DNA from: Streptomyces sp. MMG1121
Lineage (GTDB): Bacteria > Actinomycetota > Actinomycetes > Streptomycetales > Streptomycetaceae
Assembly (NCBI RefSeq): GCF_001280015.1
Contig: NZ_LGDV01000223.1
Coordinates: forward strand, 1-10,709
Length of the DNA stretch: 10,709 nucleotides
Direction: 5' to 3'
Shown here in pieces: positions 1-5,789 of the stretch (position 1 is the stretch's first letter; each line of letters starts with the position of its first letter). The position numbers were made by a program, and so were the translations under genes. Under the pieces are notes generated by a model that had not been told where the DNA came from, made no database searches, and saw only the letters and a program-made list of their open reading frames with translations.

Positions 1-234
1 TTCCTGACCCTCTTTCGGAGGCAGGCGGAGTTCATGAAGGCCCAGCCGGGATTCGTCTCCTTGCAGATGCACAAGGGAACGGCGGACAGCCAGCTTCTGA
101 TGAACGTCGCGGTCTGGGAGTCGACCGAGGCTCTCGCCACCGCGTTCGCCAGCCCGGAGTTCCAGCGCATGGCTGCCGAGTTTCCCGACGACATCACGTC
201 GTACCCGCACGTCTTCGAGCAGATCGACGTATGA
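1..234 (+). CDS. Antibiotic biosynthesis monooxygenase (ABM) family protein, C-terminal part
   Basis: The frame is open from the first base and ends at TGA 232-234, giving 77 residues; the start lies outside the window, and the internal ATG at 34 is not the true start because the similarity runs on upstream of it. The segment has the usual end of the ABM dimeric alpha-beta barrel: a helix (FLTLFRRQAEFMK), the turn QPGF, a strand, then MNVAVWES, the helix EALATAFASPEFQRM and a closing strand VFEQIDV. Such proteins are small, cofactor-free cytoplasmic monooxygenases acting on quinols or polyketides, or simply fold relatives; the substrate cannot be read from the sequence. A strong hairpin follows 17 bases after the stop, so it probably ends its own transcript. 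Confidence 0.8.
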   Translation, partial: FLTLFRRQAEFMKAQPGFVSLQMHKGTADSQLLMNVAVWESTEALATAFASPEFQRMAAEFPDDITSYPHVFEQIDV

Positions 235-251
235 CACAGCAGCCGTAGCCG

Positions 252-284
252 GGGGAGGGCAGCCGGAGAAGCCCTGCCCTCCCC
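252..284 (+). terminator. Rho-independent-like hairpin after the ABM gene
   Basis: The arms GGGGAGGGCAG (252-262) and CTGCCCTCCCC (274-284) pair perfectly over 11 bp around an 11-base loop. There is no T-run, which is common for streptomycete terminators. It sits between the ABM stop at 234 and the VOC start at 375, so it likely separates the two transcripts. Confidence 0.7.
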
Positions 285-374
285 AGGGGCAGTCACGCAT
301 CCCACCATGCCGCAGGGGTGCCGAGACCGCCGATCAACCCACCACGCGTAGCCCGTCCCTGATGAGGAGTCCGT

Positions 375-761
375 ATGACCGTGGAACTGAACCACACCAT
401 CGTCCCCGCCCGTGACCCGCAGGCCTCGGCGCAGTTCCTGGCGGACATCCTCGGCCTGAATGTCGACCCGCCGGTGGCGCACTTCATTCCGGTGACGCTG
501 GCCAACCAGGTCAGCCTCGACTACGACCAGCTGGACGACTTCGAGCCGCACCATTACGCGTTCATGGTCAGTGAGCAGGAGTTCGACGCCGCCCTCGCCC
601 GCATCCAGCATGCTGGGATCACCCACTACGGCGATCCTGTATGCCAAGAGGGCGGGCAGATCTATCACAGCAAGCGCACCGAAGGCCGCAGGGGCACTTA
701 CTTCCACGACCCCGACGGACACCTCATGGAAATCCTCACCCCGGGCGACGCCAGGTCGTGA
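375..761 (+). CDS. VOC family protein (glyoxalase/bleomycin resistance/dioxygenase fold)
   Basis: A 128-residue protein starting at ATG 375, with a good ribosome binding site GAGGAG at 364-369 (5-base gap). It shows the paired beta-alpha-beta-beta-beta modules of the vicinal oxygen chelate fold. Module one begins LNHTIVPARDPQASAQFLADILGL; the second strand set holds HHYAFMVSEQEFD; the C-terminus carries FHDPDGHLMEIL. Likely metal ligands are His7, His60 and Glu119. The family includes glyoxalase I-like enzymes, ring-cleaving dioxygenases and antibiotic-binding resistance proteins; the sequence does not say which applies. Length is normal for a single two-module protein, and the gene appears intact. 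It is not coupled to the ABM gene, because a hairpin lies between them. Confidence 0.87.
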   Translation: MTVELNHTIVPARDPQASAQFLADILGLNVDPPVAHFIPVTLANQVSLDYDQLDDFEPHHYAFMVSEQEFDAALARIQHAGITHYGDPVCQEGGQIYHSKRTEGRRGTYFHDPDGHLMEILTPGDARS

Positions 762-822
762 GGCCGAGGGCAGCCCAGCGGATCATGGCTTCGCTGGTGG
801 CGGGATCGCGCTCGCAGTCGCG

Positions 823-1127
823 ACCGACGCGGTGATGTGCGCGGACGGTCCGGTGACGTGACCGGTCGACCCGACGCTGCTGCCCGAACACCGACGGGGG
901 CACGGCGGGCCGTGCGGCGATCTTAACCGGGCCGCATCGACGTCGACCGGCTGCGTGTGCTGCTGGCCGGGCTGCCACTGCCGCGCTCTCCGGACGACCG
1001 GCTGGTCCTGGCCGTCGGCGTGGCACCGTGGCTGCGCCCGGACGCGTCGTGCTCGGCAGAGCGGCTCTTCTGTCACGTCCACGGACGTAAACGGGCGCTC
1101 CAGCGACCAGTCCATCCCGGCCTCCTC
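823..1127 (+). pseudogene. Decayed transposase, N-terminal part (DDE type, common in Streptomyces)
   Basis: Three reading frames together spell the first third of a streptomycete DDE transposase, which I recall as IS701-like. From 823, frame 1 reads TDAVMCADGPVT, hits TGA at 859-861, then continues PEHRRGHG and a degraded segment to LN (about 927). One base is then missing: the expected codon after LN has lost a base. Frame 3 (positions divisible by 3) goes on as GRIDVDRLRVLLAGLPLPR, then LVLAVGVAPWLRPDA and RLFCHVHGR. Near 1085 the similarity slips again, to the frame of GRSSDQSIP, which recalls the usual GW-containing stretch. The N-terminus and the whole catalytic C-terminal part are absent. 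It cannot make an active transposase. It follows the VOC stop by about 60 bases and runs straight into the DUF1772 fragment. Confidence 0.65.
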
Positions 1128-1310
1128 GTCACCGCTGGCGCGCTGCTGATCCTCGGCGTGATCATGTCGATTCTGCTGCTGGTCCCGATCAACGACCGGG
1201 GCAAGACGTCGACCCCTGAGAACCGGCCCGCCGACTGGCAGCAACAGATGAACCGCTGGGACCGCCTCGACCACGTCCGCGTCTCCGCCCTCATCGCCGC
1301 CTTCGCCCAG
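1128..1310 (+). pseudogene. DUF1772 (anthrone oxygenase-like) membrane protein fragment
   Basis: About 60 residues resemble the C-terminal part of DUF1772 proteins: a hydrophobic helix (VTAGALLILGVIMSILLL), then VPINDR, TPENRPADW, NRWDRLDHVRV and the start of a last helix (ALIAAFA). In the family the VPIN..R, P.DW and RW...H..R patterns follow the third membrane helix. The N-terminal half is missing, and after AAFA the frame turns proline-rich with no proper end. No start or ribosome binding site is seen; its frame is shared with the transposase remnant upstream, so the two are fused by deletion. Function, if any, is lost. Some family members are anthrone oxygenases, most are uncharacterised. 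Confidence 0.6.
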
Positions 1311-1387
1311 CCGGTCGCTCCCCCGCCTGATACCAAAGCCGCCCCGGCATGGCGCACGATCCCCACTCCCCGGACGGAAGCCGGCCA

Positions 1388-1403
1388 CCGAAATCCCGAA
1401 ATC
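1388..1403. repeat. Perfect 8-bp tandem repeat, possible operator
   Basis: CCGAAATC occurs twice head to tail (1388-1395 and 1396-1403) and is followed by CGGG, so that TCCCG (1394-1398) and CGGGA (1404-1408) also form a short inverted repeat. It lies 155 bases upstream of the DUF4267 start, in a stretch (1311-1557) with no convincing gene. It may be a regulator site or only a replication slip; no clear -10 or -35 box was found beside it. Confidence 0.35.
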
Positions 1404-1507
1404 CGGGAATGCAGTTGCCGTTCAGATCCCACAACGGCGATCCCGAGAAACTACGTCCCTCGATCAGCCGCGTCCGCGCGGTCCGATCAGGCCCCACACG
1501 ACTCAAC

Positions 1508-1538
1508 AAGCTCCACGAAGCTCACCAAGCTGACGAAG
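1508..1538 (+). repeat. Short AAGCT-based direct repeats ahead of the DUF4267 gene
   Basis: AAGCT recurs at 1508, 1518 and 1527, and GAAG follows at 1535, giving a 9-10 base period just upstream of the ribosome binding site (1545-1550). It would lie in the leader of the DUF4267 mRNA. The period is close to one helical turn. Its role is unknown and it could be chance. Confidence 0.3.
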
Positions 1539-1557
1539 AATCACAAGGAGAACAACA

Positions 1558-1983
1558 ATGTCACTGAAGAAGATCAACACCGTCCTCGCCGCCGCCTTCA
1601 TCCTCTTCATCCTCTGGTTCGGGGCGGAGTTCATCCTGAGCCCGGAGACGACGGCGCCGGGCTTCGGCCTGCCAAGCTGGCCGCCCGGCGACGGCGACGG
1701 CTTCCTGATCATCAAGGGAATCCGCGACGTCGTCCTGGCCCTGGTCCTGGGCATCCTGCTGGTGACGGGCCACCGCCGGGCGCTGGGCTGGGTGCTGCTG
1801 GTGGAGGCCCTCGCCGCATACGGCGACATGGCCACCGTGCTGGTCCACCGCGGCTCCGTGGCCACCGCGCTCGGCGTCCACTGCCTGACCGCGACGCTGA
1901 TGGTGGTCAACGGCCTGCTGATAATGCGCGAGACCCGCAAGGGCGCGGCCGCTCCGGAAACGCCCGCCCCGCAGCCCGCCTAA
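1558..1983 (+). CDS. DUF4267 family integral membrane protein
   Basis: A 141-residue protein from ATG 1558, preceded by the strong site AAGGAG at 1545-1550 (7-base gap), ending at TAA 1981. Four hydrophobic helices are visible, at about residues 8-27, 49-70, 74-97 and 101-123, with short charged turns and a loose Ala/Pro-rich tail. Family features are the SPE..APGFGLP loop after helix 1, the KGIRDVVLAL start of helix 2, the HRRALGW turn, the GD at 89-90 in helix 3 and GVHCLTA at the start of helix 4. DUF4267 proteins are small membrane proteins of unknown role. Third codon positions are strongly G/C and the gene looks intact, standing alone between two debris regions. Confidence 0.85.
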   Translation: MSLKKINTVLAAAFILFILWFGAEFILSPETTAPGFGLPSWPPGDGDGFLIIKGIRDVVLALVLGILLVTGHRRALGWVLLVEALAAYGDMATVLVHRGSVATALGVHCLTATLMVVNGLLIMRETRKGAAAPETPAPQPA

Positions 1984-2047
1984 CGCCACCATGGCACGTG
2001 TCGGCATTCGCCTGTCAGAGCCTGCCGGGAAAGGCGAGACAGCATCC

Positions 2048-2330
2048 GTGGCCATGACGGCCCCTCAAGAAGCTTCCCCGAGCGATGCCGACGACGTGGA
2101 GCGCCACCTCTGCTCGCGTTGCCGGGCCGAACCCGGCTCGCCGTGCCGCTCGCGCTCCGGCGCGGTTGCCGGCACCTACCACACCGGCGGCTTCGCCAAG
2201 ATGCCCCGGCTCGCCAAGCTCCTGCGCGTGCCGACGCCCGTCAACCGCGGGCCCCGACAGCCGTGGCGGCCCGGCACCACGGTCCCGCTCGCCCTCGCGC
2301 CGGACACCCCGAGCGCCGACATCCGCATCG
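2048..2330 (+). pseudogene. Recombinase family protein, N-terminal fragment (catalytic domain lost)
   Basis: This matches the N-terminal extension of streptomycete serine-recombinase (resolvase) proteins. It has CSRCRAEPGSPCRSRSG, a likely Cys4/Cys-His metal-binding or DNA-binding motif, then YHTGGFAKMPRLAKLLRVP, then RGPRQPWRPG and a linker ending PSADIRI. In intact relatives that phrase leads directly into IRIGYARCS, the first strand of the resolvase domain with its catalytic serine. Here it breaks after IRI at about 2330 into unrelated sequence. The likely start is GTG 2048 or ATG 2054, after an AAGGCGAGA-like site at about 2031; an in-frame ATG at 1991, 8 bases past the DUF4267 stop, is less likely. 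The fragment could at most make a DNA-binding stub. The frame stays open to 2491 but that tail is antisense to the SDR fragment. Confidence 0.7.
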
Positions 2331-2640
2331 ACGTGAGGAGCCTGTTCATCTGCTCGTCGCCCTGGACAGCCTCCAGGGACGTATGGGTACCGACGATGGG
2401 GACGGCCGCGTTGACCTTGATTCCGTGCCTTGCGGCCTCGGCCGCCAGCGACGTCGTCAGCCCCAGGACGGCGCCCTTGCCCACGGCGTAGACACTGAGT
2501 CCGGTGTCGTCGAACAGCGCATCCGAACACGTGTCGATGATGCGCCCGCAACCGGAGGCGACCATGTGCGGCCAAGCCGCGCGCGACATGTGCAACGTCC
2601 CGCCCACGTGCGTATCCAGTACCTGGCGACACTCGTCATT
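2326..2640 (-). pseudogene. Short-chain dehydrogenase/reductase (SDR), internal fragment
   Basis: Read on the minus strand this is the middle of a classical SDR: VLDTHVGGTLHMSRAAWPHM (helix E with dimer contacts), then GRIIDTCSDA with the catalytic Ser, YAVGKGAVLGLTTSLAAE with the YxxxK pair (Tyr and Lys), and HGIKVNAAVPIVGTHTS, which follows the strand leading to the cofactor. The N-terminal GxxxGxG nucleotide-binding part and NNAG are missing, and the C-terminus stops at about 2326, where the recombinase fragment begins on the other strand. The VNAxxPG motif is altered (AVPIVG). It cannot be an active NAD(P)-dependent enzyme. Its upstream edge meets the hairpin that follows the chaplin gene. 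Confidence 0.7.
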
Positions 2641-2675
2641 GTGGGCGGCCGGGAAGGGAAGACCGGCCGCCCACA
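2640..2675 (-). terminator. Hairpin after the chaplin gene
   Basis: Arms at 2640-2652 and 2663-2675 (TGTGGGCGGCCGG and its exact complement) form a 13-bp stem around a 10-base loop. It lies 53 bases beyond the chaplin stop, in the right place to end that transcript; being symmetrical it may work in both directions. No T-run is present. Confidence 0.7.
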
Positions 2676-2728
2676 CTCACTCGGACACTCGAAGCCCCGC
2701 TGGGCCCCGTTCGGCCTGTCCGGTCAGA

Positions 2729-2974
2729 TCACACGTTTTCGCAGACGTTGCCGAAGGTCGGGTTGAGGACGCCGACGACGCTGACGCTGTTGCCGCACAC
2801 ATTGACCGGGATGTGGACCGGGGCCTGAACGAGGTTGCCGGAGACCACGCCGGGAGAGTTCTTCGCCTCGCCATTGGCACCGGAACCGCCGTGGGCAGCC
2901 GCGAGGCCCGCTCCGCCCAGGACGACGGCACAGGCAGCAGCGGCAACCGCAAGCATCTTCTTCATGACGATCAT
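2729..2974 (-). CDS. Short chaplin (hydrophobic aerial-hypha surface protein)
   Basis: An 81-residue secreted protein. Start ATG at 2974 is chosen over the in-frame ATG at 2965 because GAAAG (2981-2985) lies 6 bases before it. Residues 4-28 form a Sec signal peptide (KK, then an Ala-rich hydrophobic core, ending LAAAHG). The mature part is one chaplin domain, about residues 38-81: NSPGVVSGNLVQAPVHIPVNVCGNS followed by VSVVGVLNPTFGNVCENV in the family pattern. Its two cysteines (Cys60 and Cys78) form the disulfide seen in most chaplins. There is no LPXTG sorting signal, so it belongs with the short chaplins, which self-assemble into amyloid-like fibrils at the air-water interface and make spores and aerial hyphae water-repellent. 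The gene stands alone with a long leader region and its own terminator. Chaplins are usually developmentally controlled (for example by BldN), but I could not find that sigma factor's promoter here. Confidence 0.93.
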   Translation of the reverse strand: MIVMKKMLAVAAAACAVVLGGAGLAAAHGGSGANGEAKNSPGVVSGNLVQAPVHIPVNVCGNSVSVVGVLNPTFGNVCENV

Positions 2975-3320
2975 GACTCGCTTTCTTTGGGTTCGAGAGG
3001 GCGAGAGTTCGTCCCGGGCAGGTGCCCGGGGCGCCGCCCCGCCCGGACGGCCACCCAGCTCAACAGTCAGTCTGATCATTCGGACACGGGCATTCACTCG
3101 GCCGCCCAAGGACCCGCACCCGCCAACCGGAGTGAGTGCCCGACCGCGCACTTGCTCCGGGGCCCACTTCGTCGGGTGCCCCTGACGGCCACGAGCCGTC
3201 GGGGCGGCTCGCTCCCGGCCAGGAGCACCGGCCGAAGGTAACCCAGGCGATCGACGACACGTTCGGCGACGTCCCGGCCCCGAGGATCTCGAGCCGTGAG
3301 CACGCCATCCCGAACCGCCG
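2975..3320. promoter_or_regulatory. Chaplin upstream region with several inverted repeats
   Basis: No convincing gene is seen in these 346 bases. They hold the probable promoter and leader of the chaplin gene. Structures visible are CCCGGGCA/TGCCCGGG (3013-3020 and 3023-3030), the palindrome TGATCA (3073-3078), an imperfect inverted repeat GGGCATTCACTCGG (3088-3101) against CCGGAGTGAGTGCCC (3127-3141), and GACGGC/GCCGTC (3184-3189 and 3195-3200). No standard promoter boxes could be fixed with confidence. Minus-strand open frames through here look like random GC-rich shadows. Confidence 0.4.
3013..3030. repeat. Perfect inverted repeat in the chaplin leader
   Basis: CCCGGGCA, two bases, TGCCCGGG. 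It lies 39 bases upstream of the chaplin start codon, just behind the ribosome binding site. Position suits an operator or a leader RNA hairpin; the loop of 2 bases favours a DNA site over a stable RNA hairpin. Confidence 0.5.
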
Positions 3321-3578
3321 TTGCCCACCACGATCGAGGAGTGGCTCGAGGGGCCAGTCCGTTTACCCGAGGTGGAGATCGAAGTCCCGCTCGCGGCGCG
3401 CTGGAACGCTGAGCCCCTGCCGGGCTTACGGCAACGCCATGTTGCTTGGCTCAGAGGCTTCGGTCTGCTCGCCGATGACGACGACGGGCGGCGCTACCTG
3501 CGCCATTCCATGGCTGAGCTGTCCCTCAAGTCTTTCGTTGAGGCGACGAGCGTCAGACTTGATGTGGCATACGCAGCG
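3321..3578 (+). pseudogene. Possible terpene synthase N-terminal remnant
   Basis: The translated segment has the look of the first 80-90 residues of bacterial class I terpene cyclases: LPEVEIEVPL near the start, then RQRHVAWLRGFGLL, DDDDGRRYLRHSMAELSL and ATSVRLDVAYA. In pentalenene- and geosmin-type synthases these correspond to the F.(I/L)P..R.SP entry, the W....GL helix, the ..DLA....P.A. helix and the LDL..D segment. After LDVAYA the similarity stops, before the aspartate-rich metal-binding motif, so no enzyme remains. An in-frame TGA lies at 3297 and the first possible start is TTG 3321 without a visible ribosome binding site. The frame stays open into the next gene. The assignment rests on pattern only and could be wrong. 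Confidence 0.45.
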
Positions 3579-3671
3579 AGGGTGCCCGTGGAGCGGTGGC
3601 CGGGCAGTCGCTGCCGCAGTGCCGGTCCGTTGTTGGAATGCTGGTGCGGCGTTTGGTGGCGGGAGGGTGAA

Positions 3672-4112
3672 GTGGGGCTGTTGGAGTCGTTCTCGGCGGT
3701 GGTGCGAGTGGAGCGGCATCTGTTCGCGCTGGTCGATACCGATGGGGAGGGGGTGACGTTCTCACGCTTCCCGGAGGCTGCGGCGTTCCTGGCTCATGAG
3801 GGCTGTGTGGTGCTGGCATCGGATCTGGAGGACCAGAGGGCGAGGGTGCGGGTGGAGGTGTGGAACTCCCTACCTGACGCACCGTCGGAAGAGGACTTCA
3901 CGAGCCTGGGGGAGCAGAGCAGCGTCTCCTTCGAGTCCGAGCGGATCCAGTTGGTCAGTCTGATGGGGGAGCCGCAGTCCCAGGAGCATGAACTCGCCGG
4001 TCCCGGCCCCTATCAGGTTCGCGTGTGGGTGGGTGGGCAGCAGGAGGACCTGGCGGAGGAGCTGGACACCTACCGCTTCTTCGAGCGGTTCGTGATCCAG
4101 CTGTGGGCGTGA
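3672..4112 (+). CDS. Hypothetical protein of unknown function
   Basis: I do not recognise this family. The best start is GTG 3672, because GGAGG (3662-3666) lies 5 bases before it; this gives 146 residues. The frame is open further upstream to TTG 3321 (263 residues), but that part looks like an unrelated terpene synthase remnant; GTG 3588 with CGAGGG before it is another option. The protein is soluble, acidic and mostly beta-strand in appearance: LFALVDTDG, VVLASDLED, RVRVEVWNSLPDAP, RIQLVSLMGEPQ, then ELAGPGPYQVRVWVGG and a C-terminal YRFFERFVIQLWA. The pattern of a strand-rich domain ending in GPYRVRV and a final QLW recalls small single-domain proteins of actinobacteria, some described as ComJ-like, but this is a loose impression. 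No signal peptide or membrane segment is seen. A hairpin follows 12 bases after the stop. Confidence 0.6.
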   Translation: MGLLESFSAVVRVERHLFALVDTDGEGVTFSRFPEAAAFLAHEGCVVLASDLEDQRARVRVEVWNSLPDAPSEEDFTSLGEQSSVSFESERIQLVSLMGEPQSQEHELAGPGPYQVRVWVGGQQEDLAEELDTYRFFERFVIQLWA

Positions 4113-4124
4113 GGCCGCGAGCGG

Positions 4125-4151
4125 GGCGGCAGCATGCTGGCCGCTGCCGCC
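4125..4151 (+). terminator. Hairpin after the hypothetical gene
   Basis: GGCGGCAGC (4125-4133) and GCTGCCGCC (4143-4151) pair over 9 bp around a 9-base loop, 12 bases after the stop at 4112. No T-run is present. Confidence 0.6.
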
Positions 4152-4621
4152 GTCGGCTACTTCACGTTCACGTAGAAGGCTTCACCTTCCGTGCTCGGGG
4201 CGGCCAGGCGGCGAGCGGGTGAGTGCTCGGCGGAGTCCGCGGTGTTGGCGACCCTGGGATGCTCCACGCGGCGGGTGGGCGTCGGACCGGTGTTCTGGCA
4301 GCGGTGGCCGGCCCCGTCGCAACGGTGCAGGGGTAAGGACCCGCAGACTCAAGGTCGAATGACCATCGTATGTAGCATCTGCCAGCCCATCCTGTGTGAT
4401 TAGCCTGTAGATGCGGTTCTGGCGGACTGTTACTGTCCGCGTCTGCGAGCCGCGTTGAGTACCGGCTCGTACGGGTTCCGTCTCCTGCCGTCGAAGGCTC
4501 CCCAGCCGCCCCTGGACCCGTGGTGGCCGCTTCCCCCAATGCGGTCGGTTCTTCTCCTGCATGGCATTTCTCGGCACCGCCTGCCCCGTAGGCAGCGGTG
4601 CAATCAGAGAGGAAGAGTCCG
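4152..4621. other. Non-coding stretch upstream of the secreted-protein genes
   Basis: No gene could be supported in these 470 bases. The part from about 4340 has more A/T than its surroundings and probably carries the promoter of the gene at 4622; a TAGCAT at 4375 could serve as a -10 box but no matching -35 box was found. A palindrome at 4422-4440 is listed apart. A minus-strand frame ending at about 4155 reads EGEAFYVNVK before its stop, but it has no start and no recognisable family. Confidence 0.4.
4422..4440. promoter_or_regulatory. Near-perfect 19-base palindrome, candidate operator
   Basis: GCGGACTGTTACTGTCCGC pairs at eight of nine positions around a central T, with only a T-T mismatch. 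It lies 182 bases before the start of the secreted-protein gene at 4622, in the A/T-richer part of the intergenic region. The form suits a dimeric repressor or activator site. Confidence 0.4.
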
Positions 4622-5698
4622 ATGAAGATCAAATTCCTGTCGCGCCTGCTGGCCGGCAAGGCGCTGGTGATAGGCGCCCTGCTGGCTCTGGCCGTGCCCG
4701 GGGTCGCGTACGCCAACACCGTGAGCGTGACCGTGAAGACCCCCGGCGCCACCCTCGGCCCCGCCAGCACCTTCTCCGAGATCTCGACCCACGCGGACTG
4801 CAGCAGCGGTCTCGTCTCCGGTGGTGGCATCGACCAGGCCATAGGTACCGGTATGTCGTCCAACGGCAATCACGTGAACGGCACGGAGCCCAGCTCGGAC
4901 GGCTCCACCGAGTACACCGGCACCACTGGTGTCGTCGGTACTGACAACACCCACTGGCTCGGCATCGGCGGCAGCGGCGGTGCGGTGAACAGCTCGTTCT
5001 CCTCCACCCCGTACGCGGTGTGCTTCACCAGCAACCTGATCAACCACACCCAGATCGTCATGAACAAGGCCGCCGGGCCGACCAGCGCGTCGACGCCCCT
5101 CGCGGTCACGGCGACCTGCCCGGCGAACACCGTGCTGCTCGGCGGCGGCGCCCGGACCACCCCGGCCAGCGTCGGCAGCCTCAAGCCGATCGCAAGCTTC
5201 CCCACCTTCAACAACGCCGCGCACGACAACGGTTTGAAGGCTGCGGCCGACGGCGAGACCAACCCCGACTCCTGGACGGCGGAAGGCCTTAACGGTGGCG
5301 GTAGCGGTACCACGAACGAAACCTACGCGTACGCGATCTGCAGCGGTAGCGGCATCAACGTCAGCGGTGTGACGGTGAAGGTCCACTACAGCGAGGTGAG
5401 CGGCCCGACCTCGGCCACCACGGGGCAGGGCGTGACCGTGGGCTGCGGCACCGACGGTAACCTGGTCAGCGGCGGCGCGGCCGTCAGCGGCGGCAGCGTC
5501 ACGACCACCGACTTCACCGCGCCGGGCTCGCAGGGCGACCACCTCAACGGCAGCTTCCCCAGCGACAACAGCGGCAATCCGGTCAGCGACGGGACCACGA
5601 GTGCCGCCTACTGGACCGCCTACACCCACACCGGTGGAACCAGCTCCCCCAACACCTACTCGGACGTCTGGGCGCTCTGCGCCAACGACGGCGTCTGA
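4622..5698 (+). CDS. Secreted protein with three cysteine-paired repeat modules, function unknown
   Basis: A 358-residue exported protein. ATG 4622 is preceded by GAGGAAG (4609-4615). Residues 1-31 are a Sec signal peptide (MKIKFLSR, hydrophobic core, cleavage after VAYA). The mature part consists of three similar modules of about 110 residues starting near 34, 145 and 250. Each begins with a beta strand (VSVTVK, IVMNKA, VTVKVHYSEVSG), leads to a Cys followed by a (L/V)(V/L)xGG(G/A) turn, carries a Gly/Asn/Ser-rich middle (HVNGTEPSSDG, HDNGLKAA, HLNGSFPSD) and ends Y(A/S)..C. The cysteines are 60/134, 166/240 and 275/353, 74-78 residues apart, presumably one disulfide per module. There is no membrane anchor or sorting signal, so it is probably released or held loosely in the wall. 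I recognise no enzyme motif. Composition (Gly, Ser, Thr, Asn) and modular form suggest a structural or binding role. A hairpin at 5715 separates it from the next gene. Confidence 0.85.
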   Translation: MKIKFLSRLLAGKALVIGALLALAVPGVAYANTVSVTVKTPGATLGPASTFSEISTHADCSSGLVSGGGIDQAIGTGMSSNGNHVNGTEPSSDGSTEYTGTTGVVGTDNTHWLGIGGSGGAVNSSFSSTPYAVCFTSNLINHTQIVMNKAAGPTSASTPLAVTATCPANTVLLGGGARTTPASVGSLKPIASFPTFNNAAHDNGLKAAADGETNPDSWTAEGLNGGGSGTTNETYAYAICSGSGINVSGVTVKVHYSEVSGPTSATTGQGVTVGCGTDGNLVSGGAAVSGGSVTTTDFTAPGSQGDHLNGSFPSDNSGNPVSDGTTSAAYWTAYTHTGGTSSPNTYSDVWALCANDGV

Positions 5699-5714
5699 TC
5701 CACCGGTTGATCCC

Positions 5715-5747
5715 GCTCAGCAGGTGTGCCCGGGCCGCCTGCTGAGC
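5715..5747 (+). terminator. Hairpin between the two secreted-protein genes
   Basis: GCTCAGCAGG (5715-5724) and CCTGCTGAGC (5738-5747) form a perfect 10-bp stem around a 13-base loop, 16 bases after the stop at 5698. It probably ends or weakens transcription before the next gene, whose start is 42 bases further on; partial read-through would let both be co-expressed. Confidence 0.65.
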
Positions 5748-5789
5748 ACCCGTTCCCCCATCTCAGCTGCCCACAGGGCCGGAGAAACA

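Noticed and set aside
957..2057. Long plus-strand frame of 366 codons crossing the transposase remnant, DUF1772 fragment and DUF4267 gene
   Set aside because: Only its first 350 bases resemble proteins, and these are two different fragments. From 1558 it is an Arg/Pro/Gly-rich shadow of the DUF4267 gene.
1991..2491. Full 166-codon plus-strand frame as a complete protein
   Set aside because: After about residue 113 it runs antisense to the SDR fragment and has no recognisable sequence; only the first part is recombinase-like.
2729..3331. Minus-strand 200-codon extension of the chaplin frame from 3331
   Set aside because: The extra upstream part is Arg/Gly/Pro-rich, lacks a signal peptide and would bury the true chaplin signal sequence; ATG 2974 with GAAAG fits the family length.
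4155..4335. Minus-strand frame ending EGEAFYVNVK, as a gene fragment
   Set aside because: No start codon with a ribosome binding site and no family match; it could be the end of a lost gene but cannot be supported.
4604..5629. Minus-strand frame of 341 codons opposite the three-module secreted protein
   Set aside because: Composition is typical of antisense GC-rich shadow (Ala, Gly, Arg, Val) and no domain is visible.
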